A stretch of DNA of 33,477 bases from Chloroflexota bacterium (GTDB taxonomy: Bacteria > Chloroflexota > Dehalococcoidia > Lucifugimonadales > Lucifugimonadaceae): the NCBI GenBank assembly GCA_002718455.1, contig PBER01000001.1, positions 20,095-53,571 on the forward strand. Direction: 5' to 3'. Under the pieces are notes generated by a model, which did no database searches, was not told the origin of the DNA, and saw only the letters and a list, made by a program, of their open reading frames with translations. Made by a program: the position numbers and the translations under genes. Below, in pieces: positions 1 through 8,962 of the stretch; the first letter of the stretch is position 1, and each line of letters starts with the position of its first letter.

Positions 1-160
1 ATCAAAAAATCAATATTTTGATTTCATAGGATTTAATAATAATTTTGTTCCTAATTACAATAAAAAAATAGATTGTATTTTCCAATTAAGAACTGATCTA
101 TGGAACGGGGTAATTCAAAAAAAATTGCAATTATTAGAGATTGAGAACTCACTGATTTAA
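1..160 (+). CDS. recJ: RecJ-like single-stranded-DNA exonuclease, C-terminal fragment (truncated by window start)
   Basis: Open frame from the window edge to TAA at 158-160 reads ...QYFDFIGFNNNFVPNYNKKIDCIFQLRTDLWNGVIQKKLQLLEIENSLI*, resembling the RecJ C-terminal 'F.LR...WNG...QL.L.DI' segment. Not in the supplied ORF track. Confidence 0.55.
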   Translation, partial: SKNQYFDFIGFNNNFVPNYNKKIDCIFQLRTDLWNGVIQKKLQLLEIENSLI

Positions 161-996
161 TTATTTGTATTCCTTCGAGTTTTCAAACCTATAATGATTG
201 CAGATAAAACAAAACAAACTAAAGAGATAAAATGAGCTTCTTGAAATCCTAAGAAATATACATGATCAAGCCTTATCCACTGAATCATAAATCTACCAAA
301 ACTATACCAAGCAAGATATACAAACCACAGACTACCTAATGGTTTCAATTTTCCTCGAAGTACAACCAAAAGTACCAATCCTAAAATATCCCATATAAAT
401 TCATACAAGGCTGCTGGGTGAACTGGAGTGTGTAATATGGTACCTCCAGGAAAATGACCATTACTCCAAACTTCACTGTTTGATATACACTGCAAACCTG
501 GAGAATCTGGATGGGTGAAATACCATCCAAAAAAAAGATCAGTTGCTCGAGAACAATGTTCCCCGTTTATAATATCTCCAATTCTCCCAATTGCTTGAGC
601 AGAAAGCATTGCTGGTGCAGCAAAATCCATTAATTGTCCGATAAAATCATAAGAAAATTTACGATATAGAAGATAACTTGCTCCACCAATCCAACCACCC
701 AAAATACCACCCCAAAGAGCTATTCCTCCCTTCCATATATATAATAAATAAATCGGATTACTTGAGTAATAATCTAGGTTATCTGCTATATGTACAAATC
801 TTGCTCCAATGATACCTGCAATGATCCCCCAGGAAGCAGTGTTATAAATAATATCTTCATCTATATTTAATTTTTTCGCTTGTTTTACAACAATATATAT
901 AGCTACAACGACTCCGATAAAAGAAAGAAACCCGTGCCAAGACATCATAAAAGGGCCTATAGAAAAAATCATCGGATCAAATGGAATATTAATCAT
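157..996 (-). CDS. lgt: Prolipoprotein diacylglyceryl transferase
   Basis: 279 aa multi-TM protein with Lgt signature regions (GGIALWGGILGG, AQAIGRIGDIINGEHCSR, HPAALYEFIWD, GRFMIQWIRLD). Confidence 0.95.
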   Translation of the reverse strand: MINIPFDPMIFSIGPFMMSWHGFLSFIGVVVAIYIVVKQAKKLNIDEDIIYNTASWGIIAGIIGARFVHIADNLDYYSSNPIYLLYIWKGGIALWGGILGGWIGGASYLLYRKFSYDFIGQLMDFAAPAMLSAQAIGRIGDIINGEHCSRATDLFFGWYFTHPDSPGLQCISNSEVWSNGHFPGGTILHTPVHPAALYEFIWDILGLVLLVVLRGKLKPLGSLWFVYLAWYSFGRFMIQWIRLDHVYFLGFQEAHFISLVCFVLSAIIIGLKTRRNTNN

Positions 997-1105
997 AGTT
1001 TAAAGACAAATAACCTGTTTAGTTTTTTTCTTGAACTTATAAAGTCTAGTATTTATCATAAATATCAAAGATTCAAGTTAAACATGTTTCATTTAAATAA
1101 GATTT

Positions 1106-2002
1106 ATGAATTTTGATGAACATTTAGAAAAGTTTTATTATTATTTATCTTCAGAAAAAAGATATAGCATTAACACGCTTGAATCTTATTCAAATGATTT
1201 AAAATTACTCACTAATTTTCTTGAATCTAAACAGAAAAAAAACTGGAAAAGCATAAGTGAATCAGATATAACAAATTATTTCAAAGGCCTAAATAAAAGT
1301 TTATCTAAAAATACTACTAAAAGAAAATATGCATCCATAAAATCATTTTTTAAATTTTTGTTGCAAGAAGGATATATTCATAAAAACATTTTAATGGACA
1401 TAAAATCACCAAAATCTTCCTCTGCAATTCCTAAGCCTCTATCGATCAAAGAAATGGATATGATTTTAATGAAAACTAATACTTCAAAAAAATTTTCCCG
1501 CGACACATCTATCTTTACTACTATGTATGCAGCTGGACTTAGAGTAAGTGAGGTTCTAAATATTAATTTAGGTGGAATAAAAATAACTGACAAGACATTA
1601 AAAGTATCTGGAAAAGGAAGTAAGGAAAGAATTTTGCCCATATATCAAGAAGCTTGTAAAGAATTACAATATTACATAAAAAATATTAGACCTTTTTTCT
1701 CTAAAGATAATGATTTCTATTCTTTATTATTTACTGATAAAAACTCTAAACCTATGACAAGACAATACGTATGGCGTTCATTAAAGATTAGAGCATTAAA
1801 AGCTGGTATCAATAAAAATGTTTCACCTCATATGATAAGACATAGTTATGCAACTCATCTACTACAAGGAGGGGCTAGCATACGACATGTTCAAGAGTTC
1901 TTAGGTCATAATTCTGTTGAATCTACTCAAATATATACAAAGATACCTAATCAAAGATTGATTAAAGATTATAATCTTGCACATCCTAGAGGAAATCAAT
2001 AA
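1106..2002 (+). CDS. Tyrosine recombinase XerC/XerD family
   Basis: N-terminal SAM-like domain plus catalytic motifs: AAGLRVSEVL, SPHMIRHSYATHLLQGGASIRHVQEFLGH, STQIYTKI. Confidence 0.93.
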   Translation: MNFDEHLEKFYYYLSSEKRYSINTLESYSNDLKLLTNFLESKQKKNWKSISESDITNYFKGLNKSLSKNTTKRKYASIKSFFKFLLQEGYIHKNILMDIKSPKSSSAIPKPLSIKEMDMILMKTNTSKKFSRDTSIFTTMYAAGLRVSEVLNINLGGIKITDKTLKVSGKGSKERILPIYQEACKELQYYIKNIRPFFSKDNDFYSLLFTDKNSKPMTRQYVWRSLKIRALKAGINKNVSPHMIRHSYATHLLQGGASIRHVQEFLGHNSVESTQIYTKIPNQRLIKDYNLAHPRGNQ

Positions 2003-2023
2003 AATAACTATTAGGAGATTATA

Positions 2024-2719
2024 ATGACCGTAATTACTGTAGAAGGGTTTTTGGGATCAGGTTATCAAAATATTGGTAAAAAAGTTGCCAGAAAACTAAA
2101 TATTGACTTTGTTGATAGGTTTTTGCTATCTAAAGTTGCTGAATTAACAAATACTAAATTATCTGATGTTTTAGATTTGGAAAAACCTGAAGACACTTTA
2201 ATACAAAAACTTTCAAAAAAAATTCTAATAATGTTAGAACGCTCAGCCTTAACTGGAGGGGGTTCAGATCCGTTCTTTGGTCATGGGGTAGAAAGCCTTC
2301 TTTCTCAACCTTATAAAGATTTTCCACACACTGAATCATTGACCGAAAACATAGATTTTAATAAATCAATTACTAGGGTTGTAAATTCACTTGCAAAACA
2401 GGGTAATGTTTTGATTTTAGGTAGAGGAGCATCTGGAATATTAAGAAAAAATAAAGACACACTGAAAATAGGAATATTTTGTGAATATGAACTTAGGTTA
2501 AAAAAATATGCAAAGAGAAATAAAATAAGTATAGAAGAGTCACGTATAAAAATTGATTCTTATGATTCTGCAAAAAGAAATTATTATTTAAATGTATTTC
2601 AAAAAGAACCTTTAGATCCATCAATGTTCAGTTTAATTTTCAATACGGAAATATTATCAGATTCAGAAATCATTGAAGATATCTGTGCTGCCGCAAAAAA
2701 ATATATAGTAAAATCATAA
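2024..2719 (+). CDS. Cytidylate kinase-like family protein
   Basis: N-terminal GFLGSGYQNIGKKVARKL nucleotide-binding-like segment, VLILGRGASGIL, and the overall layout of cytidylate kinase-like proteins. Confidence 0.75.
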   Translation: MTVITVEGFLGSGYQNIGKKVARKLNIDFVDRFLLSKVAELTNTKLSDVLDLEKPEDTLIQKLSKKILIMLERSALTGGGSDPFFGHGVESLLSQPYKDFPHTESLTENIDFNKSITRVVNSLAKQGNVLILGRGASGILRKNKDTLKIGIFCEYELRLKKYAKRNKISIEESRIKIDSYDSAKRNYYLNVFQKEPLDPSMFSLIFNTEILSDSEIIEDICAAAKKYIVKS

Positions 2720-2723
2720 GATA

Positions 2724-2969
2724 ATGGCAAAGAAAGTTAGAAAAAACAAAAAGAATAGAAAACCCAATGTTTTTGTGCAAGATACATCTATTACAGTTAC
2801 GGAAACAAAACAAATTGATTCAATAAAAAGTGAACAGCCTTCATTAAAAATATCTCAAAGAAATCCAACTGTTACCAATGAATTTTCATATGGGGAATTA
2901 ATCAAAATGGGGTATATTACATCCTCTATTTTTGTTATATTAATTATCCTTACTTTCATACTTGGATAA
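2724..2969 (+). CDS. Small single-TM protein, unknown function
   Basis: 81 aa with a Lys-rich N-terminus and a C-terminal hydrophobic helix (YITSSIFVILIILTFILG); 4 nt after the upstream gene and 3 nt before uvrC. Confidence 0.6.
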   Translation: MAKKVRKNKKNRKPNVFVQDTSITVTETKQIDSIKSEQPSLKISQRNPTVTNEFSYGELIKMGYITSSIFVILIILTFILG

Positions 2970-2972
2970 ATT

Positions 2973-4826
2973 TTGACACTATCTAAAAATATAATAAAAA
3001 ATCGAATAGGTGAAATTCCAAAAAAGCCAGGTGTTTATCTTCACATGAATAAAGAAGGAGAAGTTATTTATGTTGGAAAATCAAATTCTTTATTTGAAAG
3101 AATAAAATTTTACTTTACTAAACAAGAAGAAATTTCAGAAAAGGTAAAAGAACTAATTTCTAATATTAGTGATTTTGATTATATTGTTACAGAAACAGAA
3201 CAGGAAGCATTGTTATTAGAAAATCAACTGATAAAACGGCACAAACCAAAATACAATGCAAGATTAAAAGATGATAAATCATACCCATTCATAAAAATCA
3301 CCAAAAACGAAGATTTTCCACAAGTTATTATAACTAGAAATCCCAAAAGAAATGATAAAAATAAGTATTTTGGACCTTATTCATCAGTAAGTAGTGTTAG
3401 AAAAACATTAAACCTATTAAGTAAAATTTTCCCTTATAGAAGTTGTAATAAATTAATTACAGGGAATGATAAAAATGCTTGTATAGAATTTGAAATTGGG
3501 AGATGCAATGCACCGTGTATAGGTAATGCAAGTAAATCAGAATATTCAGAAGTGATAAATAGCGTAGAATCATTTTTGAATGGTAATACATCTCCAATTG
3601 TAAAAGATTTAAAAAAAGACATGAAGCAAGCTTCAATGGAACAAAAGTATGAAAAAGCTGCAATTTTTAGAGATAGAATACAATCCATAAAGAAATTACT
3701 TGAAAAACAAAAGGTTTCAGGACTTAGAAATGAAAGTTTTGATTTAGTCGCTCTACATAAATCTGAACAAGAATCAATGATCGTAATATTTAAGATTCGA
3801 AAAGGTAATATGATAGGTCATGAAAAAATTAATGTTGAAAAAACTAAAGATATATTGCCCGAAGAAATTATTCGTTTATTTTTGATTGATTTTTATTCCA
3901 AAGCTATACATATTCCAAACAATATAATCGTATCACATATGCCAAATGAATCCGATGTTATACAAAATCTTCTTGAAACACAAATAAATAATAAAATTAA
4001 AATTTCAAAACCTTTGAGGGGAAGTAAAAAAGATTTACTGAAAATGGCTCTATCAAATGCAGAAGAAGCGTTATTACAATGGCAAATCAAGTGGATCAAT
4101 GATTCTAAAAAAACACAAAAAGCTTTGAGTGAATTACAAATTGAATTAGGATTATCAAATAATCCAAAAAGAATTGAATGTTTCGATATATCGCATATTC
4201 AAGGTACAAGTGTAGTTGGATCAATGTCTGTCTTTGAAAATGGTTTCCCAAAAAAAAGTGATTATAGAAGATTTAAATTATCTAAAGATAAAAATGACGA
4301 TTTTGCATCAATTAGAGAAATTATTGAAAGAAGATATTCCAAATTGAAAGAAAAAAATACAAATATTTCAAAAAAATTAGATTCTTTTAGTAAATATCCC
4401 GATTTAATTCTAATTGATGGTGGAAAAGGGCAATTAAGTTCGGCTCTACAAGTTCTACTTGAATTAGGTATGGCTAATATTCCCCTAGCTGCTATAGCAA
4501 AAAAAGAAGAAGAATTATTTTTACCTTTTTCTGATGAATCCATAATTTTAAATAAATATTCACAAGGTTTGTATCTTATTCAAAGAATTAGAGATGAGGC
4601 TCACAGATTCGCGATAACATATCATAGAAATGTAAGAAAAAAACAATATACTGAATCAAGTTTAGATTCAATAAAAGGTGTAGGTAATATTACAAAAAAA
4701 TTATTGATGGAAAAATTTAAATCTATCGATAGTATGAAAAATTCTACTATTGAAGAATTGGCGTCAACTAAAAACGTAAATTATAAATTAGCAACTAAGA
4801 TTCTAGATAAGTTAAATTCCATATAA
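2973..4826 (+). CDS. uvrC: UvrABC system protein C (TTG start)
   Basis: GIY-YIG domain (PKKPGVYLHMNKEGEVIYVGKS), UVR motif region, UvrC RNase H-like domain (RIECFDISHIQGTSVVGSMSVFENG), C-terminal HhH (LDSIKGVGNITKKLL). Confidence 0.96.
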   Translation: MTLSKNIIKNRIGEIPKKPGVYLHMNKEGEVIYVGKSNSLFERIKFYFTKQEEISEKVKELISNISDFDYIVTETEQEALLLENQLIKRHKPKYNARLKDDKSYPFIKITKNEDFPQVIITRNPKRNDKNKYFGPYSSVSSVRKTLNLLSKIFPYRSCNKLITGNDKNACIEFEIGRCNAPCIGNASKSEYSEVINSVESFLNGNTSPIVKDLKKDMKQASMEQKYEKAAIFRDRIQSIKKLLEKQKVSGLRNESFDLVALHKSEQESMIVIFKIRKGNMIGHEKINVEKTKDILPEEIIRLFLIDFYSKAIHIPNNIIVSHMPNESDVIQNLLETQINNKIKISKPLRGSKKDLLKMALSNAEEALLQWQIKWINDSKKTQKALSELQIELGLSNNPKRIECFDISHIQGTSVVGSMSVFENGFPKKSDYRRFKLSKDKNDDFASIREIIERRYSKLKEKNTNISKKLDSFSKYPDLILIDGGKGQLSSALQVLLELGMANIPLAAIAKKEEELFLPFSDESIILNKYSQGLYLIQRIRDEAHRFAITYHRNVRKKQYTESSLDSIKGVGNITKKLLMEKFKSIDSMKNSTIEELASTKNVNYKLATKILDKLNSI

Positions 4827-5393
4827 ATCCAACCTAGCCTCTAATAGCTTTATAGCCGCCATAATTGATTCTTTAGATTCTTCAACTTCAAGATTAACAC
4901 CCGATAATTGTAATTTTAAATCTTTGTAGTCAATTAGGTCCTTGTTTTCAATAGAAACATTTGATCGATGCAATCGTATATTTAATATAAGATTCCTTAG
5001 TCTCCGTAATGTCTTTTTTTCAATTTTTTGGTCCAATATATTTGTAAAGTCATCTAAGGTAGGGTTAGAAGGTAAATCTCGTGCAAAACGATTCAAAAGT
5101 GGAAAAGTTTTAGAAGTTGAATATAATTCTTTAGAAATATTAGACAAATATGAAGAATCAGTTAGATTTTTACCAAGGGAAGTTAATTGAAAGGGATTTC
5201 CGGTTGTTATAAGACCCCATAAGCGAGAAGAAGATAAACGTAGATTAAAAGCACCACCGGTATCACTTAAGCCAAGAGTACGGGCAAAATAGTCTTTTTT
5301 AATTAAATTTAAATTTATGGATAACATCGGCTTAATAAATTTTATACTTTCTGTAAGGGTAAAATCTGGTATTTTTGTTTTATTTATAATCAA
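4812..5393 (-). CDS. Uncharacterised protein with a putative winged-helix-like N-terminal domain
   Basis: 193 aa; the 'FARTLGLSDTGGAFNLRLSSSRLWGLIT..GNPFQLTSLGKNL' segment resembles wHTH domains of uncharacterised small proteins. SD-like AGGAAGG upstream. Converges on and overlaps the uvrC 3' end by 15 nt. Confidence 0.6.
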   Translation of the reverse strand: MIINKTKIPDFTLTESIKFIKPMLSINLNLIKKDYFARTLGLSDTGGAFNLRLSSSRLWGLITTGNPFQLTSLGKNLTDSSYLSNISKELYSTSKTFPLLNRFARDLPSNPTLDDFTNILDQKIEKKTLRRLRNLILNIRLHRSNVSIENKDLIDYKDLKLQLSGVNLEVEESKESIMAAIKLLEARLDLYGI

Positions 5394-5480
5394 AACCTTC
5401 CTGCTTTCTGTAGGAATATTGGAGGCATTTAGTAGGAAGTATAAATAATTGTATAATTTGCCACCATATAAAAGTTAAAC

Positions 5481-5504
5481 AAGTTTATAAATATTTATAA
5501 ACTT
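5481..5504. repeat. Perfect 24-bp palindrome AAGTTTATAAATATTTATAAACTT
   Basis: Read directly; the left 12 nt are the exact reverse complement of the right 12 nt. Confidence 0.9.
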
Positions 5505-5892
5505 AATTATTTAGTAGAAATCTATAGAGAATAAGTAAAATCAGGCACACATGCACTATTTTTCTTTAGTTTGCCATTTTGTGTAAAAAAATAGCATATA
5601 AATAAAATGTAACACTTTTTTTATCTCAAATAATTTTCATTATCAGTACATTTATTCTTATTTTGTGTATAAGATTTATAAAAATATTATTGTATATATT
5701 TTTTTGTTAATTTAATTTTAATTAAAATATTAACTTGAAATTGTTAATAATATTATCTCTGATGCAGTAAGGTAAAATAATTTTTTTATACATACCTTCT
5801 TGGAAGCAAAATGGTAGCAAGTTATTTAAAATATGAAATCATCTTTGAAAAGCTGAAAATATAAATAAAATATACTATACTTATCCATCAAT

Positions 5893-7152
5893 ATGATCCC
5901 AAATATATCACGTGAAAAAATCAAATCTATTTTCCCATATGATGCTTTTGAATATTTCGATTATAGGCTTTTATGGCTCTCTGGAGTAGCAGCTACATTA
6001 ACTATGAGCCTTCGTATGATCATAACTGGAGTTTGGTTATATGAGCGAACAGGACTAGGATCTACTTTAGCATATTTAGGATTAGTAGAACTGGCAGTCA
6101 GAATCCCATCTAATCTATATGGTGGCGTTTTTGCTGATAGGTTTGATAGAAAAAAAATGATTTCTATAACACAGTTTTTTAGCTTCTTTTTTATTGGTGT
6201 GATGGCAATTTTTGAAACTATAGATATGCTTGAAATATGGCATGTATATATTATAACGGGTATTTTATCAGCTACCAGCGTTGGAGGTCATCCTGCTAGA
6301 TCTGCCCTAACTGCCAGAGTTGTACCAAGAAAGATCTTAGGGCAAGCTGTTGCAATGAATACGATTACTTGGCAAATAGGATCTATATTGACTCCTTTCA
6401 TTTTCCTAGTAACTTCTTTTGGAGAAAGTCTGGCACTTGCATTTTGGTTGACAACTGCAATCGCAATAATTAGTGTTTTGTCTCCATTATTTATTAGACA
6501 AGGGGGAACTCCCGAAAATATAACCAATACAACAAGTGTAAATAAAAATCTCATTGAAGGTTTTAAATACGTAATGGCACACCCTATATTACCAGGTTTA
6601 TATATACTGGACGTAGGTGTCACGGTGGTTTCTTATTATCGTGAACTTTTTCCAATTTTTGCAAAACAGTTATATTCAAGAGGACGTGATGTAGTTTCAC
6701 TTATGACTGCATTTAATTCAGTTGGTGCAATTTTAGGTAGTTTATTAGTTATTTATACACATAAAGTAAAAAGAAAAGGTGTAGTTGTTCTTTATGCTAC
6801 TTTAATGTACGGTTTCTTATTAATTCTCTTTGGGTGGGCAACTTCACTTTGGATAGGTCTTTTCTCTTTGATTGCGTTAGGTGCCGCAGATGCGGTAGGA
6901 ATGACTATGAGGCAAACAATCGTTCAGCTAACAACTCCAGACCATTTGAGAGGCAGGGCTACAGCTGCACATTCTTTGGCTGCAATGAGTGCCAATGGGA
7001 TAGGGAAATGGGAAGTTGGATACGTTTCTGACGTTATCGGAGCTGGAAATACTTTGGTTATAGGTGGGTTTGTTTCTATAATTGTTGTATTGATAATTTG
7101 GTATGGCTTATCAGGAATTAGAAAATACAGTTATGTAGAAGAAAATAATTAA
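5893..7152 (+). CDS. MFS transporter
   Basis: 419 aa, about 12 hydrophobic segments, MFS loop motif GGVFADRFDRKKM. Confidence 0.88.
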   Translation: MIPNISREKIKSIFPYDAFEYFDYRLLWLSGVAATLTMSLRMIITGVWLYERTGLGSTLAYLGLVELAVRIPSNLYGGVFADRFDRKKMISITQFFSFFFIGVMAIFETIDMLEIWHVYIITGILSATSVGGHPARSALTARVVPRKILGQAVAMNTITWQIGSILTPFIFLVTSFGESLALAFWLTTAIAIISVLSPLFIRQGGTPENITNTTSVNKNLIEGFKYVMAHPILPGLYILDVGVTVVSYYRELFPIFAKQLYSRGRDVVSLMTAFNSVGAILGSLLVIYTHKVKRKGVVVLYATLMYGFLLILFGWATSLWIGLFSLIALGAADAVGMTMRQTIVQLTTPDHLRGRATAAHSLAAMSANGIGKWEVGYVSDVIGAGNTLVIGGFVSIIVVLIIWYGLSGIRKYSYVEENN

Positions 7153-7155
7153 AAT

Positions 7156-8871
7156 TTATTTCTTATTTTCTTTTTCAGCTACTAGGGCTCCTTCTCTTAC
7201 ATTAACTGTTGATAAATAAAGTGTACCAATGACGACTAAGGCCCAAATTATCAATACTCCCAATTTTTGACTACTTGCATTTACTGCAATTACATATATC
7301 AAAGGGCCCATTACAGTAGATGCTTTCATTGTGAAAGCATAAAAACCAAAAAATTCTGCAGATTTTTTGATTGGTGTCATCATTGAAAAACATGCTCTTG
7401 CTAAAGCTTGACTTCCTCCCAATACCATTCCACTTAGTAAACCCAAAATCATCCATTGAAACCCAATAGTAATACCAAGAGGTTGCCATAAATTTGATCT
7501 AAGAAATTCTGGCCAAATGTCGATCCATTTATCACTCAATTCAGTCGGATGCTTTGAGCTTACAGCTCTTATGGAATCCAGGTCGCCTCCTTTGACTACA
7601 ATTGAAAACAAACTACTTTTTTCATTCTTAATAATGTCGATGAAACTTGTCAGATCAGCTTTATTAAAAGAATGTCCCATTTCTTTGTGAAAATTATTTT
7701 TCCAAAAAATAACATCCGAATTTTCTTCGGTTGTTGAAAATTCAGGAGCAACTAGAATTTTATAGTTGTCTTTAGATTTAACATACTCAATTTGATAATC
7801 ATAATCTTCATCTTTTTCTAAGCTAAGAGGAGCAAATCCTAAAACAAATAGAATAATTATGATCCAACCCGATAAAGCAGTAATTAAAGCTTCTTTAGTT
7901 CCAAATTTATCAGCAAGCCAACCAAAAAGAATAGATCCTGGAGCAGCAACAAACTGAATAATCAAAATTGTTATCATATTAAAAATAAGATCTACGCCTA
8001 GAACATCTGCCCCATATGCCCCAGCAACAGAGATTACAGTTTGAATACCATCGTTAAAAATATAATAAGCTATTAAAAAAGTAAAAAGGTATTTAAACTT
8101 TTTTATTTCAGAAAAAGTTTGTCTTAATCTAGAAAATGCTGTGAGGATTATAGTAGAGAGTTTATCGTTTTTTGAATTTGATTCTATAGGTGGCTCTGGA
8201 ACAGTTTTTAGAGTCCATATTGACCAACCAAACCACCAAATACCCACTGAAACTATACAGAGTCTAGTTACTAAATCAACTGTTTCACTATCAAAATAGA
8301 TACTTGATCCTTGAATTAGTATCAAATGAAAAAGCAATAATAAACCTCCTCCAATATATCCATATGCATAGCCTTTAGTAGAAATTTCATTAACGTATTT
8401 ACTAGAAGCAAGACTGGGTAAAAGAGAATTGTAGAATACATTAGCTCCTGCAGCTCCAATATTAGCTATAAAATAGCATCCAATTAACCAAGCCCAAGAG
8501 TTAGCAACATAAGCAGAAAAAAAACTAATTATAGTAAATACAGATCCAATAATCATATAATATTTCAAAAAAGTTTTTTTCAAAGGTTTTGTATCAGCAA
8601 TAGCTCCCAGTATGGGACTGGATAGTGCAACGAACAGAGCAGATAAAGAAACCCCTAATGCCCAAAGTGAGGATCCTGTAAATGTTATTCCAAAAATTTT
8701 GGTTTGACTTCCAAATGCTGCCTGAAAAGCGACAACAAAATAAATAGGGAAAATAGCAGTTCCTGCAGAGGTGAAAAAAGCAGAATTCGCCCAATCATAT
8801 ATGCACCATCCCCTTATTGCGCTCCTGGTTTTCTTATCTAAATTTGCAACAGAATCGTGTTTATCGTTCAT
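7156..8871 (-). CDS. MFS transporter, UMF1/Atg22-like family, with a large soluble insertion
   Basis: N-terminal IRGWCIYDWANSAFFTSAGTAIFPIYF and GLLSGMVLGGSQALARACFSMMTP are typical of UMF1/Atg22-like transporters; about 110 aa hydrophilic insertion before NLWQPLGITIG. Confidence 0.85.
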   Translation of the reverse strand: MNDKHDSVANLDKKTRSAIRGWCIYDWANSAFFTSAGTAIFPIYFVVAFQAAFGSQTKIFGITFTGSSLWALGVSLSALFVALSSPILGAIADTKPLKKTFLKYYMIIGSVFTIISFFSAYVANSWAWLIGCYFIANIGAAGANVFYNSLLPSLASSKYVNEISTKGYAYGYIGGGLLLLFHLILIQGSSIYFDSETVDLVTRLCIVSVGIWWFGWSIWTLKTVPEPPIESNSKNDKLSTIILTAFSRLRQTFSEIKKFKYLFTFLIAYYIFNDGIQTVISVAGAYGADVLGVDLIFNMITILIIQFVAAPGSILFGWLADKFGTKEALITALSGWIIIILFVLGFAPLSLEKDEDYDYQIEYVKSKDNYKILVAPEFSTTEENSDVIFWKNNFHKEMGHSFNKADLTSFIDIIKNEKSSLFSIVVKGGDLDSIRAVSSKHPTELSDKWIDIWPEFLRSNLWQPLGITIGFQWMILGLLSGMVLGGSQALARACFSMMTPIKKSAEFFGFYAFTMKASTVMGPLIYVIAVNASSQKLGVLIIWALVVIGTLYLSTVNVREGALVAEKENKK

Positions 8872-8962
8872 TTTTTATGATTATTAAAGAAAGTAACAAA
8901 AAAACGGTATGTGTTTGAAATCAAAAATCATTCCTTAAATTGTTATATATATAAATTGCCCA

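Noticed and set aside
880-1116. 78-aa plus-strand ORF overlapping the lgt start region
   Set aside because: Largely antisense to lgt, low-complexity translation, no recognisable domain; treated as spurious.
1106-2002. Xer recombinase as evidence of an integron or integrative element
   Set aside because: Sequence looks like housekeeping XerC/XerD and is surrounded by core genes (lgt, cytidylate kinase-like, uvrC); no att-like repeats or cargo seen.
6834-7031. 65-aa ORF in an alternative frame of the MFS gene
   Set aside because: Out-of-frame translation of a confidently identified MFS transporter.
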